A DNA stretch of 64,000 nucleotides from Leisingera daeponensis (lineage in GTDB: Bacteria; Pseudomonadota; Alphaproteobacteria; Rhodobacterales; Rhodobacteraceae), in assembly GCF_019801465.1 (NCBI RefSeq), contig NZ_JAHVJA010000002.1:372001-436000 (forward strand), written 5' to 3'. Every line of letters starts with the position of its first letter. Position 1 is the stretch's first letter. Shown piece after piece: positions 47,747 through 56,377 of this stretch. The notes beneath the pieces were generated by a model, which saw nothing but the letters and a program-made list of their open reading frames with translations, did no database searches and was not told where the DNA came from. Both the position numbers and the translations under genes were made by a program.

Positions 47747-49294
47747 TCAGCCGGTCTTGCCCTTGGCCAGGGTGATGCGCAGCGCATCCCACAGCGAGGG
47801 CAGCAGCAGCAGCGACACCGGAACGGCGGTCACCACGATGAAGCTTTGCAGCTTGGACACCCCGCCGGCGCCCACCGAGATCAGGATCACGGCCATCAGG
47901 CCCATCGCGGCGCCCCAGAAGATCCGCACCGGCATCGACGGGTGGCCGTCGCGGCTCATGGTGACAGAGATAACATAAGTCATCGAGTCGCCGGTGGTGG
48001 CCACGAAGATGGTGGTCAGGACCAGGAACAGCACCGAGACCAGGAACCCCATCGGCAGCTGCTGGGTGATCGCCAGCAGTGCGGCCGGCAGGTTGAAGCC
48101 CTCAAACGCCGCCGCCACGGTGCCGGGGTTCTCCAGCTCAAAGGCGATGCCGGAGCCGCCGACGATGGTGAACCAGAAATTGGTGACGATGGGGGCGATG
48201 ACCGACAGCATGATGATAATCGAGCGGATCGAGCGGCCGCGCGACACCCGCGCGATGAACATTGCCATCAGCGGCCCGTAGCCCATGAACCAGCCCCAAA
48301 AGAACACGGTCCACCAGCCCAGCCAGCCCGGCGCGCCGAACAGGCCCGCATCGCCGCGGTAGAGCGCCATGCCGAAGAAGCTGCCCAGATACTCGCCGAA
48401 GCCCGAGAAGAAAGTGGAGAAGATGAATCCGGTCGGCCCCGCCACCAGCATGAACAGCAGCAGACCGGTGGCCAGCACGACGTTGATCCGGCTCAGCAGC
48501 TGGATGCCCTTGGACAGGCCGGTCATTGCCGAAACGGTATAGAGCAGTACCAGCGCGGCGATCACTACGGCCTGGGTGGCGAAGCTGTTGGCGACGCCGA
48601 ACAGGTCGCTCAGCCCGTAGCCGACCTGCAGGCCCAGGAAGCCGATCGGGCCGACGGTGCCCGCCACCACAGCGATGATCGAAGAGGCATCGGCAATCAG
48701 GCCGATCGGGCCGTTGATCGCCTTGTCGCCGAACACCGGATACAGCAGCGTCCGCGGCGCCAGCGGCAGGCCTTTCTCATAGTGGTAGTGCATCAGCATC
48801 ACGGTGCTGAGAGAGCCGAGGATCGCCCAGGCCAGGAACCCCCAGTGCATGAAGCTTTGCGCCATCGCCGGGTTCACCGCGGCCGCGGTGCCGGCTTCGG
48901 CGCCGAACAGCGGCGGCGGCGACAGGAAATGCGCCATCGGCTCGCCTGCGGCCCAGAACACGCCGCCGCCGGCCAGCAGCGTGCACATGATCATCGAGCC
49001 CCACTGGAACACGGTGAACTCGGGCCGGGCCAGACCGCCCAGGACGGCCTTGCCGCCGGGCAGCACGCACAGCAGCAGGCCGATCAGGAATGTCGCCAGC
49101 AGCAGGAGCTGCCAGTAGAAGCCGAAATAGGTGGCGGCGATGTTGAATCCCCAGTCGACGGCGCCGGAGAGCGCGTCGAGGTTGAACAGCGCCAGCAGGC
49201 AGAAGCCTGCGATGAAGCCGCCGGAGATCAGGAACAGCGGCAGGTTGACCCTGCCGCCGTCCTTCGCCCCGATTTCAAGTGATGTGTCCGTCAT
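47747..49294 (-). CDS. BCCT-family transporter A (divergent)
   Basis: This is 515 residues with 12 membrane helices and BCCT landmarks: FQWGSMIMCTLLAGGGVFWAAGEPMAHF and FMGYGPLMAMFIARVSRGRSIRSI. In place of the usual WxPFVG segment it reads YGPLMA, and the Gly-rich helix reads LAGGGVFWAAGEP. The substrate pocket therefore differs from BCCT-B of the same operon. ATG 49294 was chosen over an upstream in-frame start with an Arg-rich, non-membrane extension. Confidence 0.88.
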   Translation of the reverse strand: MTDTSLEIGAKDGGRVNLPLFLISGGFIAGFCLLALFNLDALSGAVDWGFNIAATYFGFYWQLLLLATFLIGLLLCVLPGGKAVLGGLARPEFTVFQWGSMIMCTLLAGGGVFWAAGEPMAHFLSPPPLFGAEAGTAAAVNPAMAQSFMHWGFLAWAILGSLSTVMLMHYHYEKGLPLAPRTLLYPVFGDKAINGPIGLIADASSIIAVVAGTVGPIGFLGLQVGYGLSDLFGVANSFATQAVVIAALVLLYTVSAMTGLSKGIQLLSRINVVLATGLLLFMLVAGPTGFIFSTFFSGFGEYLGSFFGMALYRGDAGLFGAPGWLGWWTVFFWGWFMGYGPLMAMFIARVSRGRSIRSIIIMLSVIAPIVTNFWFTIVGGSGIAFELENPGTVAAAFEGFNLPAALLAITQQLPMGFLVSVLFLVLTTIFVATTGDSMTYVISVTMSRDGHPSMPVRIFWGAAMGLMAVILISVGAGGVSKLQSFIVVTAVPVSLLLLPSLWDALRITLAKGKTG

Positions 49295-49352
49295 AGCGTC
49301 CTCCCGTCGCGGCGCGGGACGGCGCCGCCGCATGGCCTTCAGCCTGATCCCC

Positions 49353-50333
49353 TCAGGCGGCAGTGAAATTGTCCTTGAAGAAGCGGTACCAGTTGCCGCC
49401 CATGATCCCTGCGACCTCTTCGGCATTCATGCCCGTGGCGCGCAGGCCCTCCTCGATGTTGCCGAAATCGCGGTTGTCCTTGAACCAGCCGGGCATTTCC
49501 GGGAAGCCCGGTGCGGCGGCTGATCCTTCGCCGTAGTCGATCTCCTTGGTCCAGCGGCCGACCCGCATCCACTCGACCACGCTGTCGGGCTGGTCTTGGC
49601 AGAGGTCGGTTCCGATGCCGAGGTGCTCAACCCCGTATTTCTCGGCGGTGCGGGCAATCATCTCGCAGAAGCTCTGCAGGGTGCAGGCAGACTTGTCCTT
49701 CAGGTGGTGCGGATAGACCGAGAAGCCCAGCATGCCGCCGTGGCCGGTGACAGCCCGCAGCACATCGTCCTTCTTGTTGCGCAGCGCCGGCGACCAATCA
49801 TGCGGATTGGCGTGGGTGATGGCGATGGGCCGGGTGGATATCTCCGCCGCCTCGATGGTGGAGCGGTCGGCGGAGTGGCTCATGTCCACGACCAGGCCGA
49901 CCCGGTTCATCTCCTTGATCACCTGCTTGCCCATGCGGGTCAGCCCCATGTCCTCGGCCTCGTAACACCCCGTGGCCAGCAGCGACTGGTTGTTGTAGGT
50001 GAGCTGCATGAAGCGAGCGCCGAGCGTGTGCAGGATCTCGACCAAGCCGATGTCGTCTTCCATCGGCGAGGGGTTCTGGAAGCCGAAGAACACCGCTGTG
50101 CGGCCGGTTTCGCGCGCCTTGTCGATGTCCGAGGCCCATTGCCCCTTCATGATCAGGTCCGGGTACTGCTCGAACCAGCGGTTCCACTTCTCGAAGTTCA
50201 GAACCGTTTCGCGGAAGTTCTCGTGATAGGCAATGGTGACATGGATCGCGTCCACGTTGCCCTCGCGCAGCTGGCGGAAGATCTTTTCCGACCAGTTGGC
50301 ATATTGCAGGCAGTCGATACGGTATCCGGTCAT
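49353..50333 (-). CDS. M19 (membrane/renal dipeptidase) homologue lacking key zinc ligands
   Basis: This is 326 residues with the M19 TIM-barrel layout: LGARFMQLTYNNQS, GLTRMGKQVIKEMNRVGLVVDMSHS, AITHANPH and LGIGTDLCQD. In human renal dipeptidase the zinc ligands are His20, Asp22, Glu125, His198 and His219. Here the first motif reads IDCLQYANW (no HxD) and the Glu125 region reads FFGFQNPSP (Gln86). The His152 equivalent is Tyr113. His153, His174 and Asp243 remain. Classical dinuclear dipeptidase chemistry is therefore unlikely. A dipeptidase-annotated gene is, as I recall, also linked to dimethylglycine catabolism in Pseudomonas, which would suit a betaine pathway. It lies between the aldehyde dehydrogenase and BCCT-A. 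Confidence 0.82.
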   Translation of the reverse strand: MTGYRIDCLQYANWSEKIFRQLREGNVDAIHVTIAYHENFRETVLNFEKWNRWFEQYPDLIMKGQWASDIDKARETGRTAVFFGFQNPSPMEDDIGLVEILHTLGARFMQLTYNNQSLLATGCYEAEDMGLTRMGKQVIKEMNRVGLVVDMSHSADRSTIEAAEISTRPIAITHANPHDWSPALRNKKDDVLRAVTGHGGMLGFSVYPHHLKDKSACTLQSFCEMIARTAEKYGVEHLGIGTDLCQDQPDSVVEWMRVGRWTKEIDYGEGSAAAPGFPEMPGWFKDNRDFGNIEEGLRATGMNAEEVAGIMGGNWYRFFKDNFTAA

Positions 50334-50470
50334 TCAAGCACCTCGGTTTTCAAAGTCCAGCGCCCGGCCTTCTGGCAGCGGGCAGGAGGCGCCCGCCGCA
50401 GGGGAAACGAAGAGGGCGGGCGCTTCCGCAATCTGGCAAGCCGGTGTCCGGCACTGCCAGGGTTTCAGTC

Positions 50471-51916
50471 TCAGGCCGGTTTGCCGGCGCTGATGTAGGC
50501 GGTCTTGACGGTGGTGTAGAATTCCGCCGCTGCCTTGCCCTGCTCGCGCGGGCCATAGGAGCTGTCTCCGCGGCCGCCAAACGGCACGTGGTAGTCGGTG
50601 CCTGCGGTCGGCAGGTTGACGGTGACAACACCGGTGCGCGCGTTGCGACGGAAGTGGGTGGCGCGGGCCAGCGACTGGGTGACGATGCCCGAGGTCAGGC
50701 CGAAGTTGGTGTCGTTCACCACGCTCAGCGCCTCGTCATAGCTGCCGACCTTGATAACGGAGGTCAGCGGCGCGAACATTTCCTCGCGGTTGATGCGCAT
50801 GTCGTTGGTGGTGTTCAGGAACACGCCGGGCGACATGTAGAAGCCCTCGTGCGGCATCTCCAGGCGTTGGCCGCCGCAGGCCAGCTCGGCGCCTTCGGAT
50901 GTCCCCAGATCGACATAGGCCAGGTTCTCGTTCAGCTGCTGTTCGCTGACCACCGGCCCCATCTGCACGCCCGCTTCCAGCGCGTGGCCCACTTTCATTG
51001 CCTGCGCACCCGCCACCAGTTTTTCAACAAAGGCGTCATGCACGGCCGCGTGGACCACGAGCCGGGAGGAAGCAGTGCATTTCTGACCAGTGCCGCCAAA
51101 GGCGCCGCCCAGCGCCAGAGTGACGGCCAGATCCAGGTCGGCGTCGTCCATGACGGCCAGTGCGTTCTTGGAGCCCATCTCCATCTGCACCTTGGTCAGG
51201 TTCTGGATGGCGGCAGCGGCGATGCCCTTGCCCACCGGCACCGAGCCGGTGAAGGAGATCGCGTTCACCTTGGGGCTTTCGACCAACCGCTGGCCGATCG
51301 AGCGGCCCGAGCCCATAACCAGCGAGAACAGGCCCTTGGGGATATCCTGGCGCTCGATGATTTCGGTCAGGGCCACGGCAGAGGCCGGGGTGATGTTGGC
51401 GGGCTTCCAGACAACCGCGTTGCCGTAGCAGAGTGCCGGCGCAATTTTCCAGGACGCGGTTGCGGTCGGGAAGTTCCAGGGCGAGATGATGGCAACAACG
51501 CCCACCGCCTCGCGGCGCACGTCCACCTCGATGTCGGGGCGCACGGAGTCGGCGTTTTCACCGATCTGGCGCAGGCATTCGGCGGCGTAATAGGTAAAGA
51601 ACTGCCCGGCCCGGTAGACTTCGCCCTTGCCCTCGGCCAGCGGCTTGCCTTCTTCGCGCGACAGCAGCGTGCCCAGCTCTTCGGCGCGCGCCATCAGCTC
51701 ATTGCCGATGTTCATCAGAACCGCCTGCTTGCGCTCCAGGCCGTAAGCAGCCCACTCTCGCTGTGCAATCTGCGCCTGATCCAGCGTCGCCTCCAGCTGG
51801 TCGGTGCTGGCCTGGGCAAACATGCCGACCAGATCGCTCAGGTCCGAAGGGTTGCGGTTTTCGATTTCGCTTTCGCCCGCCAGCCATTCGCCGGCAATCA
51901 GGTTCAGTTTGGTCAC
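50471..51916 (-). CDS. NAD(P)-dependent aldehyde dehydrogenase
   Basis: This is 481 residues from the GTG at 51916, which gives the normal ALDH N-terminus (TKLNLIAGEWLAG); an in-frame TTG at 51988 is the alternative. It has the cofactor fold FTGSVPVGKGI, the general base Glu246 in QMEMGSKN and the catalytic Cys280 in GQKCTASS. Overall it resembles 2-oxoglutarate-semialdehyde and succinate-semialdehyde dehydrogenases. It is the first gene of the seven-gene operon, divergent from a LysR gene. Confidence 0.9.
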   Translation of the reverse strand: MTKLNLIAGEWLAGESEIENRNPSDLSDLVGMFAQASTDQLEATLDQAQIAQREWAAYGLERKQAVLMNIGNELMARAEELGTLLSREEGKPLAEGKGEVYRAGQFFTYYAAECLRQIGENADSVRPDIEVDVRREAVGVVAIISPWNFPTATASWKIAPALCYGNAVVWKPANITPASAVALTEIIERQDIPKGLFSLVMGSGRSIGQRLVESPKVNAISFTGSVPVGKGIAAAAIQNLTKVQMEMGSKNALAVMDDADLDLAVTLALGGAFGGTGQKCTASSRLVVHAAVHDAFVEKLVAGAQAMKVGHALEAGVQMGPVVSEQQLNENLAYVDLGTSEGAELACGGQRLEMPHEGFYMSPGVFLNTTNDMRINREEMFAPLTSVIKVGSYDEALSVVNDTNFGLTSGIVTQSLARATHFRRNARTGVVTVNLPTAGTDYHVPFGGRGDSSYGPREQGKAAAEFYTTVKTAYISAGKPA

Positions 51917-52002
51917 GGAGAAGCCCCAGATGCTGAATTTCAGGTCTGCAGCAGGATGGACTCCCCGGAGAGCATCAGTCAAACTCAATTAACTGAAAGC
52001 AA

Positions 52003-52019
52003 CTTCAGGAAAGTTGAAG
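52003..52019. promoter_or_regulatory. LysR-type site ahead of the BCCT-cluster regulator
   Basis: CTTCA-N7-TGAAG is a perfect inverted repeat with a T-N11-A core (TCAGGAAAGTTGA). It ends one base before the LysR start codon at 52021, in the 104-bp gap shared with the aldehyde dehydrogenase gene. Confidence 0.45.
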
Positions 52020-52020
52020 A

Positions 52021-52905
52021 ATGGCCCTGAAAATCGAAATGCTGCGCGCCTTTTGCACCGTAGCGCAGACTGGCAATCTGTCCGAGGCCGCGAACCGTTT
52101 GGGACGGACCCAATCGGCGGTGTCCATGACGCTGAAGCAGATGGAGGACCATCTTGGCAAGAGGCTGTTTGAAGGGGAGCGCAAGAACCAGTTATCGCCG
52201 CTGGGCGAGCAGGTTTTTGAGTTGGCGCAGAAGCAGGTGCGGCGCTTCGATCAAACCGTGCAAAGCATTGAACTGGCGGCAGAGGCCGCACATGGCCTGC
52301 TTCAGATCGTCTCGGTCCCATCCGTTGCCGCGCTGGTTTTTCCGCCAGTTCTGGAACACATGACGGCACGCCATCCCGGCCTCAAGGTGGAATTGCGCGA
52401 CACCGACACGCAGGAGGTTCTGGATGCGCTGGCAGAGGGCAAGGCTGATATCGGCATCGCCTCCGGCTATCATCCGCTGAACGGTGTCAGGGCAGTGCCG
52501 TTGTTCGCGGACCGTTTCGGGCTGGTCTGCGCGACGGACCACCCGCTGCACCGGCAGGAGACCGCGCCCACGATAGCCGATGTGATCAGCTCGTCATTTG
52601 TCCGCAATGCCCTGTGCGGCCTGATCCGCAACGAGCGCTTTGTCGAGGCGAGCAGCAATGCGGATGTGACAATCCACAACACGCATTCGCTGATCACAAT
52701 GGTCCGGACCGGCAAATGGGTCACGGTGCTGCCGCAGACCGTTGCCCGCTTCATGCCGGAAGCAACCGCCTTCCGGCCGATAGCCGACCTGCCCGATAAG
52801 CGGGAGGTCTACCTGTACCAGCGCGAACGCTCCCGCTTTGCGGCACTGGCCGAGGAGTGCTGCGCCTTCATTCAATCCTGCGACCTGTCCGGAGATCCCG
52901 GCTGA
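52021..52905 (+). CDS. LysR-family regulator of the BCCT cluster
   Basis: This is 294 residues. The N-terminal helix-turn-helix is LRAFCTVAQTGNLSEAANRLGRTQSAVSMTLKQMEDHLG, and the effector domain has ELRDTDTQEVLDALAEGKADIGIAS. It is divergent from the aldehyde dehydrogenase that heads the seven-gene operon, so it is the likely inducer-responsive regulator. Two adjacent Cys near the C-terminus (AEECCAF) are unusual but may not matter. Confidence 0.88.
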   Translation: MALKIEMLRAFCTVAQTGNLSEAANRLGRTQSAVSMTLKQMEDHLGKRLFEGERKNQLSPLGEQVFELAQKQVRRFDQTVQSIELAAEAAHGLLQIVSVPSVAALVFPPVLEHMTARHPGLKVELRDTDTQEVLDALAEGKADIGIASGYHPLNGVRAVPLFADRFGLVCATDHPLHRQETAPTIADVISSSFVRNALCGLIRNERFVEASSNADVTIHNTHSLITMVRTGKWVTVLPQTVARFMPEATAFRPIADLPDKREVYLYQRERSRFAALAEECCAFIQSCDLSGDPG

Positions 52906-52949
52906 CTGCCTTGGCAAGGCACGGCGCTGATAGATGTGCGGCGGCGGCT

Positions 52950-53711
52950 TCAGGCCAACTGGAAGGATAAAAAGGGAGCATCGCCCGCGGCATCCCGGGC
53001 CCAGCGGGCCTTGATACCGAAAAACTCGGAAACTGTTTCGGGAGCCAGCGCCTGCGCGGGCGCCCCCAGGGCCACCAGGCGCCCGTGCGACAGCACCGCC
53101 ACCCGGTCGCAGGTCAAGGCCTGATTGAGGTCATGCAGAGCCACCACGGTGGTCACTTTCAGGTTCCGGATACAGTTCAGAATCGACAGCTGGTGGTGGA
53201 TATCCAGGTGGTTCGTCGGCTCATCGAGAAGCAGAAGCCCCGGACGCTGTGCAAGGGCACGGGCGATGTGCAGCCGCTGCCGCTCGCCGCCGGACAGGGT
53301 GGACCATTCGCGCGGCGCAAATTCCTCCATTTCCACCGTGCGCAGCGCCTTGTCCACATGTTGCGTGTCTTCGCCGCTCCAGGGTTTCAGTGCCGACAGC
53401 CAGGGGGTGCGGCCCAGCTCGACGACAGACCGTGCGGTGATGCGTTCGGCCGTGTCGGCCTGCTGTTCAACAATTGCGATCCGCTGGGCAATTTCCCGGC
53501 GGGTGAGCCGGGCCAGCGGCTGATCCGCCAGCAGCACGTCGCCCTGCGAGGGCTTGGCCAGCCCGGACAGCAGCCGCATCAGGGTCGACTTGCCAGAGCC
53601 GTTAGGACCGACCAGCGCCAGCGTTTCTCCCGGCTGCACGGCCAGCGACACATCCTGCAGCAGGGTCTTGCCGCGCACAGAAAAGGACAGGCTGCGGGCT
53701 TCGATCTTCAT
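52950..53711 (-). CDS. btuD: Cobalamin-type ABC importer, ATP-binding protein
   Basis: This is 253 residues of the FecE/BtuD ATPase type: Walker A GPNGSGKS, signature LSGGERQRLHIARAL, Walker B LLLLDEPTNHLD and the switch His in VVALHDLNQA. The start overlaps the permease stop by ATGA. It powers uptake with the two genes upstream. The btu assignment rests on the cobalamin riboswitch ahead of the operon; iron-chelate specificity is the alternative for this ATPase subfamily. Confidence 0.85.
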   Translation of the reverse strand: MKIEARSLSFSVRGKTLLQDVSLAVQPGETLALVGPNGSGKSTLMRLLSGLAKPSQGDVLLADQPLARLTRREIAQRIAIVEQQADTAERITARSVVELGRTPWLSALKPWSGEDTQHVDKALRTVEMEEFAPREWSTLSGGERQRLHIARALAQRPGLLLLDEPTNHLDIHHQLSILNCIRNLKVTTVVALHDLNQALTCDRVAVLSHGRLVALGAPAQALAPETVSEFFGIKARWARDAAGDAPFLSFQLA

Positions 53712-54757
53712 CGTGCCGTCCTTTGGCCGCGCACCAGGATCACCGCAAAGGACGGCGCCCCGATCAGGGCTGTAACCACTCCGATGGGCAGCACCTGCCC
53801 GGGGATGATGATGCGCGACACGATATCGGCCGCGATCAGGAACACTGCCCCGGTCAGGGCCGCGACGGGCATCAGCCTGCGGTGGCCCGGTCCGACCAGG
53901 AACCGCGCCGCGTGCGGGATCACCAGGCCGACAAAGCCAATGGAGCCGACGATCGAGACCATAACCGCGGTGGTCAGAGCGGTGGCAAAAATCAGCACCA
54001 GCTGCACGCGGCGGACCGGGATCCCCAGCGAGGCTGCGGAGTCGCTGCCAAAAGTGAAAGCGTCCAGGGCACGCGCGTGAAACCGGCAGATCATCCAGCC
54101 TGCGATTGCCAGCGGCACTGCCAGCCATACGTCCGGCCAGCGCACGCCGCTGAGGTTGCCCATCAGCCAGAACATGATGCCGCGGGCCTGATCCGCATTG
54201 GCGGATTTGGCGATAATGAAAGCGGTCAGCGCATTGAACAGCTGCGAGCCGGCAATGCCTGCCAGCACAATCTGCGCCGCCGCAGCGCGGCTGCCCCCTG
54301 CCCCGGCGGCCCGTGCCAGAATGGCGACAAAGCCGAAGGCCAGGAGCGCCCCGTTGAAGGCGCCGAAGGACAGCGACAGTGCGCCGCCGCCAAGACCGGC
54401 AATGGTGACCGCAACCGCCCCGGTCGAGGCCCCTGCCGAGATGCCCAGAATGTAGGGGTCTGCCAATGCGTTGCGCAACAGGGCCTGCAGCACAACGCCG
54501 GCCACCGCCAGCGCCGCGCCGCACGCGCCCGCCACCAGCGCCCGCGGCAGCCGGTAGCTCCAGATGATGCCCTGATCCACCGGATCCACCGGCAGGCCGG
54601 CCCCGGCCAGCTTGTTGGCCAGAACCGAGAGCACCAGGTCAGGCGCAAGCGAGGTTTCCCCGATCATTGTGCCTGCCAGAACCGCCGCAGCCAGCACCGG
54701 CAGAGCCAGGCAAGCGCCCCGGGCGCCCTGCCATGCAAGTGCGGCGGCTGCGCTCAT
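53708..54757 (-). CDS. btuC: Cobalamin-type ABC importer, FecCD/BtuC permease
   Basis: This is 349 residues with about ten helices and FecCD-family blocks: LPRALVAGACGAALAVAGVVLQALLRNALADPYILGISAGAS, LAGIAGSQLF and SIGFVGLVIPHAARFLVGPGHRRLMP. The last of these holds the coupling segment for the ATPase. It overlaps its neighbours at both ends by ATGA, as expected for a tightly made transporter. Confidence 0.88.
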   Translation of the reverse strand: MSAAAALAWQGARGACLALPVLAAAVLAGTMIGETSLAPDLVLSVLANKLAGAGLPVDPVDQGIIWSYRLPRALVAGACGAALAVAGVVLQALLRNALADPYILGISAGASTGAVAVTIAGLGGGALSLSFGAFNGALLAFGFVAILARAAGAGGSRAAAAQIVLAGIAGSQLFNALTAFIIAKSANADQARGIMFWLMGNLSGVRWPDVWLAVPLAIAGWMICRFHARALDAFTFGSDSAASLGIPVRRVQLVLIFATALTTAVMVSIVGSIGFVGLVIPHAARFLVGPGHRRLMPVAALTGAVFLIAADIVSRIIIPGQVLPIGVVTALIGAPSFAVILVRGQRTAR

Positions 54758-55764
54758 TCGCCGTTGCCGATCGCGCTGAGTTCAGCGGCCAGGTCTTCCA
54801 GCGCCGGGATCGCACGGATGGTAGCGTCCATCGCCTGGGCGTCCATCACCACGATCCGGTCGTTCTTGACCGCATCCATCTGGCTGGCAACCGGGTCGGT
54901 GCGCAGGAATTCCAGCTTCTTCTGATAGTCATCGGCGGCAAAGCGGCGGCGGTCCATACGGGCGATCACGATCACCGTCGGGTTGGCCTTGGCGATGGTT
55001 TCCCAGCCGACGGTCGGCCATTCCTCGTCGGTCTCGATGACGTTCTTCAGCCCCAGCTGTTTCATCATGTAGCCCGGCGCGCCTTTCTGGCCGGCCACGA
55101 ACGGGTCGCTTTCCATTTCCGGGGAAGAGAACCAGAACACGGCGGAGGCATCCTCCAGCGCAACCTCCTGAGCCTTGGCAACAGCCGCAGCCTCGCGGGC
55201 CTTGTAGTCGGCGACCAGCTCGGCACCCTTATCGGCCTCGCCAAAGATCGCAGCCAGTTCTTCGATCCCCTGGTAGAGGCTGTCGGTGGTGAACATTTCG
55301 GTCCGGGTGCCGTCGCCGCCGGTGGTGTTGTCCTTGCCGACGCAATCAGCGGGCATCACGTAGGTCGGGATGCCGAGGTCGTGGAACTGCTCGCGCTTGG
55401 CGACGATGCCTTCGGGGCCGACGTGCCATTCATACTGGGCAGCCACCAGGCCGGGCCGCTTGGCCACCACGCTTTCAAAGCTGGGGTCGTTGTCGGCAAG
55501 GCGCTCGACCTTGGCATTCAGTTCCGCATATTCCGGCAGAACCTCGTTGAACCAGACCGAGGTCCCCAGTACCTTGTCGCCCAGACCCAGGGCATAGAGC
55601 ACCTCGGTGGCGGCCTGGCCGACGGTCACGGAGGACGCAACCGGCGCCTCGAAGGTGACGGTTTCGCCGCAGTTTTGAATGGTCAGCGGAAATTTGTCGC
55701 TGGCGGCGGCAGCCTGGGCCGCAGCGATGAAGGAAAGGCCCAGAAGGCCGGAACGCAGGAACAT
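54754..55764 (-). CDS. btuF: Cobalamin-type ABC importer, substrate-binding protein
   Basis: This is 336 residues. A signal peptide (SGLLGLSFIAAAQAAAA) precedes a class III (BtuF/FhuD-like) binding fold: VGQAATEVLYALGLGDKVLGTSVW, LVAAQYEWHVG and VFWFSSPEMESDPF. The ATG at 55762-55764 follows a cobalamin riboswitch; an in-frame upstream extension runs through the riboswitch and is not real. It probably binds cobalamin or a corrinoid in the periplasm. Confidence 0.85.
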   Translation of the reverse strand: MFLRSGLLGLSFIAAAQAAAASDKFPLTIQNCGETVTFEAPVASSVTVGQAATEVLYALGLGDKVLGTSVWFNEVLPEYAELNAKVERLADNDPSFESVVAKRPGLVAAQYEWHVGPEGIVAKREQFHDLGIPTYVMPADCVGKDNTTGGDGTRTEMFTTDSLYQGIEELAAIFGEADKGAELVADYKAREAAAVAKAQEVALEDASAVFWFSSPEMESDPFVAGQKGAPGYMMKQLGLKNVIETDEEWPTVGWETIAKANPTVIVIARMDRRRFAADDYQKKLEFLRTDPVASQMDAVKNDRIVVMDAQAMDATIRAIPALEDLAAELSAIGNGE

Positions 55765-55888
55765 GATCTTCGATCTCCATGTGTCAATGACCGGAGAACG
55801 GGTGAAAGGGCATTGACCGGCAAGACGGAGGGCCAGTCCCCCCTTTTGCGGTGCCGGGTAGCGGCAGCGCATCTTACCGGCAACCTCC

Positions 55889-55906
55889 CCGGACAACCCC
55901 GTCCGG
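55889..55906 (-). other. Candidate expression-platform hairpin of the riboswitch
   Basis: CCGGAC/GTCCGG around a six-base loop lies 11 bases beyond the aptamer on the minus strand and is followed by GGAGG. It could act in termination or Shine-Dalgarno masking. Confidence 0.45.
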
Positions 55907-55917
55907 TGTGTTTCGGT

Positions 55918-56088
55918 TTTCACCGGCAGGTCTCCTGACTGGCGGGTCACTGTCTGCCCCGTCTTCCCGGACCGTTCGGCCCAGTGACACGATGGGACAG
56001 CACTCGCCGCCTACAGTTGCGGGGGCAGTTCCGTTTGGCGCCTTGCGGCACCGCGGATTCCCTCTTAGCCCTTTCGGGACCGGTGAAA
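55918..56088 (-). ncRNA. Cobalamin (adenosylcobalamin) riboswitch
   Basis: On the minus strand the conserved cobalamin aptamer can be read in order: GAGGGAATCC, TGCCCCCGCAACTGTAGG, GCGAGTGCTGTCCCATCG, GTCACTGGGCC and GCCAGTCAGGAGACCTGCC. The closing P1 stem TTTCACCGG/CCGGTGAAA pairs 56080-56088 with 55918-55926. In the family, coenzyme B12 binding shuts off the downstream uptake gene. Its place ahead of the btuFCD-like genes identifies their probable substrate. Confidence 0.93.
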
Positions 56089-56346
56089 CGCGGGTAGCGC
56101 ATCCCATTTGCCGCGGCAAGAAAAAGTTCATGCCCCCGGCCGCGCCCGGCGGCAGATGACGACCGGTTTTGCCTCTGGTGGAGAATTCCGGAAACGGCCT
56201 GGGCTGCACGTTGAAGAACACATCAAAGGGCTGAGAGCTCTGGTCAGAGCCGGTGGCCTTTTCCGGTTTGATGCCGCAATGAACACTTCGTTGCCCAAAG
56301 GCAAAGGCATGAACTGGCAGCGCCGATATCTTGCATGAACGCCTCC

Positions 56347-56377
56347 GACCGGCGCAGATTTTTTGTCTGCGCCGGTC
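56347..56377. terminator. 12-bp hairpin after the phosphonate-type permease
   Basis: Perfect arms GACCGGCGCAGA/TCTGCGCCGGTC enclose a T-rich loop, 29-59 bp past the permease stop codon. The T-run is in the loop rather than after the stem on the plus strand. Confidence 0.55.

Noticed and set aside
55765-55950. N-terminal extension of the cobalamin-binding protein
   Set aside because: The in-frame extension runs through the riboswitch, and the signal peptide begins at the ATG at 55764.
56108-56338. Small gene between the riboswitch and the permease
   Set aside because: No ribosome-binding site, conserved motif or codon bias.
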